From: Draba incana
Taxonomy: Eukaryota > Streptophyta > Magnoliopsida > Brassicales > Brassicaceae
Assembly: GCA_963576765.1 (NCBI GenBank)
Contig: OY755204.1
Span: 21,695,756-21,759,755, forward strand
Direction of reading: 5' to 3'
DNA: 64,000 bases
Positions 59,716 to 64,000 of the stretch are shown here, in pieces; the first letter of the stretch is position 1; every line of letters starts with the position of its first letter. The notes under the pieces were generated by a model, which saw only the letters and a program-made list of their open reading frames with translations, was not told the origin of the DNA and searched no databases. Made by a program: the position numbers and the translations under genes.

Positions 59716-61429
59716 TCTTAGCGTATTGAAAATAATGTTCATATTTGAAAATCAGGATCAATATGCTCTCGCTGAAGCTCTGTCAACAAATCCAGAGTTT
59801 CTCAAGAACAAGGTAAGAATGATTATATTTTCACAAGAAACCGCAATTCGGCTTTAAATTTATTTGATGACTTGTCTTTTTATACACTTTTGTTTGCCAG
59901 GCCTCTCAGGCAAACTTGGTTGTTGATTACAAAGATTGGCAAATCCCTCTCCGGTGAAGATTCAGGTTCTTTGATTTCTCAGAATCTAAATTTTAAAGTT
60001 TTCGAAGAACATTTGCATATTGAAATCTGAGTTTGTTTTTGTTTTAAATTTTCAAAAGATCATTGAAAGTATGGATGGTTTTAAGGCTATATGAAGCTGA
60101 GAACTTGAGGAGCTATATAAGAAACCATATCAAATTGGCTAAAGAGTTCAAACAACTTGTCTCTCAAGATCCTAACTTTGAGGTAACTCTAAAAATGGAA
60201 GAAGAATCTTGAAATATAAAAAATATTTTCTTTTCTTTGTAACTTGTAATATCAATTCTTGTTTGCAGGTTATCACTCTTCGGATCTTTGCTCTTGCCTG
60301 TTTCCGCCTCCACTACAAGAAAACAGTCCATTAGTGACTACTGTTTGTGATTGAAAAATCAGTCACTAATTTTTGCGACTACTTTGAGACTCTTATGTGA
60401 CCAATTTGTGACGACACAAAAATCTGTCGCAAAATAGTCGCCAATTTGTGACTGATCAATTTCGTCATAAAAACGTAACAAATTAGCGACGAATTTGAGA
60501 CATACATTCCTTGGTTTTCATGTAGTCGCAGAGTAGTCACAAATTACAGACTAATTAGCGACGGATAAAGTGGTCACAAATTTGCGACTATTTTGTTACC
60601 ATCAAAGCCGTCACAGATTAGTGACTACCATAAGAGCGTAACAAAAGCGTCACAAATGTTTAAACGTAGGTAACAACATTTTTTTTTAAATTGGTAGTGA
60701 CGAATTTGTGACTCTTTAGTGACCATATAGGGTTTAGGGTTTCAAAATAACAAATTTTAAAAAATTTGGTAGTGAAGTATTTGTGACTCTTTAGTTATAT
60801 AGGGTTTAGGGTTTCAGATTTTCAAACCTTATACTAACGTCACAAAATAGTCACAAATTTACCACTACTTTGCGACACATTTGCGAGACACAAGTAAATC
60901 TGTGACTGATTAGTGACTACTTTGCCACTCCATTTTACATTACTACACATTAAAACCGAAAATATATGCTTCTATGATTCATAGTTGTATTTAGCTTGTA
61001 CTAAGCTCATTGACAAGTAGCTAAGATGTGGTTGTAGTGAGTATATCAATTTGAAAAGAAAAAAACAATTGTGAGAACCAACATTTCATATACTTTAGGT
61101 TATAACACTTAGAAATTTTAAGGTAAGATTAGGTAAAGTTGATGTTTTTCTAAATTAGTTTTGTTAGTGGTGGTATAATGGGTATATCATTTTATTTAGG
61201 GTATATGGTTTAGGAAAATAGTAGAGAAACAAGTTTTGAGTCTAAATGTTTAGGGTTTGGGGATTTCATTTGTGACACCCTCTAAAGCGTCACAAATTAG
61301 TCATAAATTAAAGACTACTTTGAGACGTTTTAGTGACTAATTTTTTCTGCGTATATAATTTGGGATTTCAAAATATTTGGGTAAAATTATGAAAATTTTC
61401 GACTGAAACTTTCCCCCTAAAATTTTTTT

Positions 61430-61930
61430 TTGACTACTAATTCCCAAAAATATATGATTAGGGTTTCATTCATCCAAAACCCAAACTTCTTAACTCTTTC
61501 TCGGGACTCATGCGATTTGCATCATCTCGACTTTCTCTTCACTTCAACGAGTGAATCCTCTGTTCCTTCTTCTCTTTCTATCTCTTTCGATCTCTCTGTT
61601 CATCAATCTTCCTCTCTTCATCAAAGTTTCAATTTCACCTTCCTCTCTTCATCAAAGTTTCGGTCTCTCTGTTGTTCATCAACGAGGAGCCCTAATTTTT
61701 TGTCTTGGATTCTTGTAATTCAATCGGAGGATTTCCGGAAGAATCAACTTCAGGTTGGGTTAATCTTTGGGAAAAATCCTTTGCGTAGCTCGGATTTGGA
61801 CGCTGACTCGGCCTCACACATCTCATTATGTCGGACGGTGAAGGAATCGACGAATTTCGCCATTTGCTCTGCTCGTTCCCTCCCTGAAAACTCTACGGTA
61901 GAGCTTCTCTTTTTGACTAAAATTCCCTGA
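61430..61930 (+). other. Open frame in CACTA-3, function unknown
   Basis: An open frame of 166 codons rich in Ser, Phe and Leu. It has CT-rich tandem segments (TCTTCATCAAAGTTTC repeated near 61616 and 61655), which suggests untranslated leader and not protein. No family is recognised. It may be the 5' leader of the captured kinase gene just downstream. Confidence 0.35.
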
Positions 61931-62098
61931 CTTTGGGGTTTTAATTAATTCATTTACAAGTGAATTTCACTTCTCTCTTCTCCAAAAATTGATTTTTTTT
62001 TTTAATTTCGCTTGGATTTTGATTTGTAGGGTTTTTTGTTTGATCAAACTCCTTTGTTTTGGGTTTTTGGGTCTTCTCGTTTTACTGGGTTTGTAGAA

Positions 62099-62167
62099 AT
62101 GGATTTAAATTATGTAAAAGTGATGGAGGATTGGCAATCGAAGAAATCTAACGAGAATGATTTTAAA

Positions 62168-62198
<31 letters not shown>

Positions 62199-62321
62199 AT
62201 AAGAGCAATGTCAGAAACAGTGAAGGTGAAGAAGAAGAAGAATCAAATGGGTGTTGGGTCAAATTTAGGGTTATGGTTTGTTGTGACGTTCATAGCCTTC
62301 CTAGTCTATCTACAACCACTG
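62099..62321 (+). pseudogene. Captured first exon of a PBL34/35-type receptor-like cytoplasmic kinase
   Basis: ATG at 62099 opens a frame reading MDLNYVKVMEDWQSKKSNEN, a Lys-run, then NVRNSEGEEEEESNGCWVKF. This is the N-terminal, non-catalytic exon of Arabidopsis PBL34/PBL35-like class VII kinases, known from their GCWVKFR signature. It ends at ACTG before GTATGTC, a good donor. The kinase domain is not in the element, so it is a captured fragment. Confidence 0.8.
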
Positions 62322-62809
62322 GTATGTCTTCTTCTTCTTCTTCTCTCTTGTCCATTTGGTTCTGCAATTTGAGCTCAATATAGGATTTTTAATGTCGTTA
62401 AGGAAAAATCCTTCCTTTCTCATGAAACCTTGTAAATTTCTCAAGAATTTTGCTTCCAATTGTCACAGGACTTATGTTTCTAATATAGTCTCTAACTCTC
62501 AGTTCCGATCTATATAGGTTAATCTTTCTCTCTTTTTCACCAACACCTCTGGTTTTAAATTCTTTAGCAACAAATTTCAGGATTCACAATTCAACATCTT
62601 TCGCTTATGGTGAAATCATAGCGTTATAGCTTATTGGCTCTGAATCGTGGTCTCTCATGGGGCTCTGGTTTTGTTTCATCTATTCATATGGAAGCTTCAA
62701 TAATGGACGGGAAAAAAAAAAGATGTGGAGCGGTCTTGTCAATAAACGTCCTGGTAACATTCTTGTTCACTATATTATATTACAAAACCCACAAATACCA
62801 TAACTTTGA

Positions 62810-62921
62810 TTACCTTGAAACATTGGTTTCTACTGCTATTGATGCATGGATGGTTGAGGCTTTGACAGCTAAAGTCACTGCTTGGGAAGATGAAAGAGGC
62901 AATGAATTCTTATACGATGGT
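62810..62921 (+). pseudogene. Captured exon, MAP65-like microtubule protein
   Basis: AWMVEALTAKVTAWEDERGN followed by EFLYDG and the donor GTAAGT (62922) resembles the C-terminal part of plant MAP65 microtubule bundlers, where a Trp-Glu and F-L-Y-D-G motif is followed by the VRL continuation. Only about 30 residues are present. Assignment rests on short motifs. Confidence 0.5.
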
Positions 62922-62949
62922 GTAAGTGTTTTTACTGATCAATGACTTT

Positions 62950-63640
62950 ATTTTGCATACTTACAAATCAACATCTTATACACAAAAACACACTCCATTC
63001 TTCAGGTTCGGTCGGGGCCTTGCAGGTTTTGGAGAGGGATTTAGCTATTTTTGGATTCTTCATTGCCTTAGGCAGGAGCACATAGTCCCTTTTAGTTGCA
63101 AATGGTTTTGATTTTCTGGAGAATCCTTTGGAAGAACTTGTTAGGTAACTTTCACTTTTTTCACCCTCTTTCTATTCCCACTAACTTTTGTAAATTTGTG
63201 TGTTGCTTATCACACTCTTGAATTATTCTCTTTAACGTCTAGGCACTTTCTTTCTTAATGTCTAGGCACAAGAGTTTAATTAGGCGGAAGGAAGAATTGG
63301 GGATATCAAAGTAAGATGATGCCCTTGTGAGGTTAGAAAGTCTGCTACAAGAGTTGTATATATCAAACTTAGTTATGAATTCTCCAGTTTCCTCCAACAC
63401 TTAACTCCTCTCACTCTTATCACTTTTTTTTTAACACAAAATTTATGAGTTGTAATACTTTGTCTTTTGGTACTTTAAACCTTTTGCAAGCATTTCGAAC
63501 TTGAAATGCTTGATTATGTGTATTATGGTTTTTGTTTCATGTTTAATAGCTTCTTCTTTACGTTTGAGCATTCATAACTAAATAACAATTAGAATTTAGT
63601 AGCTAAATTGACACTCAAATGAGACTGATAAGTGACTAAT
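62950..63640. other. CACTA-3 interior, possible further exon pieces
   Basis: A CAG acceptor-like site at about 63003 (TTCTTCAGGTTCGG) and exon-like RRKEELGISK near 63283-63315 hint at more captured exons. None can be assigned to a family. Confidence 0.3.
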
Positions 63641-64000
63641 AAAACAAACATTTCAAAAAAAGCGTCGCAAATCAGAGGCTAATCAGAAGCAAATTTATGA
63701 CTACTTTGCGACTACAAATGAATTAAACCCTGTACAAAGGCGTCACTTATTAGTCGCAAATTAATGACTACAATATTCGTCGCTAATTAACGACTACATG
63801 AACCGACACAGATTCGTCACAAAATTATGACTAATACATTGTGTCACAATTCAATCGCTTATTTGCCACGCCTTCGAGGAGCCTCATATCAGTCACAAAT
63901 TAGCGACTGAAATAATGTAGTCACAAAATCGTCGCTAATTTCCGACTGATTAGCGACGCCGAAAATTAGCGACTTCATTTTTGGGACGACATGTTTTCGT

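Larger units (their letters stand above)
58952..60310 (+). pseudogene. Tyrosine/aromatic amino acid decarboxylase pseudogene, 5' part
   Basis: A TATA box (TATAAATAA at 58952-58960) precedes a leader. The start codon seems split by an intron: AT at 59036-59037, intron 59038-59150, then G at 59151, giving M-E-N-G-S-R-N-V-L-K. Exon 2 ends at 59283 (YYKTIEDFPVLSQVQ). The central exons are missing. Later exons follow with good borders: 59756-59812 (ALAEALSTNPEFLKNK), 59901-59976 (ASQANLVVDYKDWQIP), 60059-60182 (WMVLRLYEAENLRSYIRNHI) and 60269-60310 (VITLRIFALACFRL). A TGA at 59955 stands for Arg. The last exon is cut by CACTA-3. Sequence matches plant TYDC, a PLP enzyme making tyramine from tyrosine; the copy cannot be active. 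Confidence 0.88.
60311..64000. mobile_element. CACTA-3, non-autonomous, runs to the window edge
   Basis: It starts CACTACAAGAAAACAG after CTC inside a decarboxylase exon. Subterminal repeats of TTTGTGACTA, GCGACTA and CGTCACAAA type fill 60330-60930 and 63640-64000. The last bases ATGTTTTCGT resemble the start of a degenerate inverted terminus, which should finish within about five bases beyond the window. No transposase is seen; host exons are carried inside. Confidence 0.85.

Noticed and set aside
62036..62383. An intact kinase gene
   Set aside because: Only the N-terminal exon is present. No kinase domain follows in the window.

Overview
This is nuclear DNA of a flowering plant, almost certainly of the mustard family (Brassicaceae). 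The sequence is AT-rich, introns have GT/AG borders and short plant-like lengths, and the captured host exons resemble Arabidopsis tyrosine decarboxylase, NUDX3, cytosolic Phe-tRNA synthetase beta, CYP724A and a PBL34/35-type kinase. The genus cannot be told from the window. It looks like a pericentromeric or otherwise repeat-dense region: nearly everything recognisable is a transposon, often one inside another, and the only host gene seen is a broken one. No rRNA, tRNA or CRISPR was seen.

Layout. 1-2551: AT-rich, no clear gene, one Helitron-like hairpin. 2552-25165: a Ty3/Gypsy element of the Tat lineage (427-bp LTRs, target duplication AGAAT) with gag, PR, RT, RH, archaeal-type RH and IN on the plus strand, plus a spliced antisense gene and antisense TATA box in its 3' part. 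Its RT is split by an array at 6188-16721 of four 1337-bp LTRs and three 1.73-kb non-coding internal regions, flanked by one duplication, GCAAC. 25171-27812: AT-rich DNA, a possible two-exon small gene and a canonical Helitron 3' end. 27924-38113: a long-TIR Mutator-like element (9-bp duplication TTTAACATT) interrupted by an 8.9-kb CACTA element (28225-37119, duplication AGA), which carries a TNPD-like transposase gene with one stop and an intact six-exon Transposase_24-type gene, both minus strand. 38123-41525: AT-rich DNA with degenerate repeats. 41526-45310: a second CACTA element (duplication TAT) holding interleaved exons of three host genes. 45887-56404: a chromovirus-like Gypsy element (duplication TGAAC) broken by an Athila-like gag-PR element (49066 to about 56017). 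56509-57465: a small Mutator-like element carrying a LINE fragment. 58952-60310: the 5' part of a tyrosine/aromatic amino acid decarboxylase pseudogene, cut by a third CACTA element (60311 to beyond the window end) carrying kinase and MAP65-like exons.

How it fits together. The nesting gives a relative order of events. The tandem array went into the Tat element, CACTA-1 into the Mutator-like element, the Athila-like element into the chromovirus-like one, and CACTA-3 into the decarboxylase gene. The three CACTA elements share the same terminal bases but have different subterminal repeats. Most in-frame stops in the elements and in the decarboxylase exons can be read as C-to-T changes, as expected after long cytosine methylation. 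The best leads for something new are the LTR array, whose variant pattern fits unequal LTR-LTR exchange; a palindrome around TGTCGATCGACA shared by three LTR families; a long inverted repeat between the two CACTA-1 genes; and the exon-shuffling CACTA-2.
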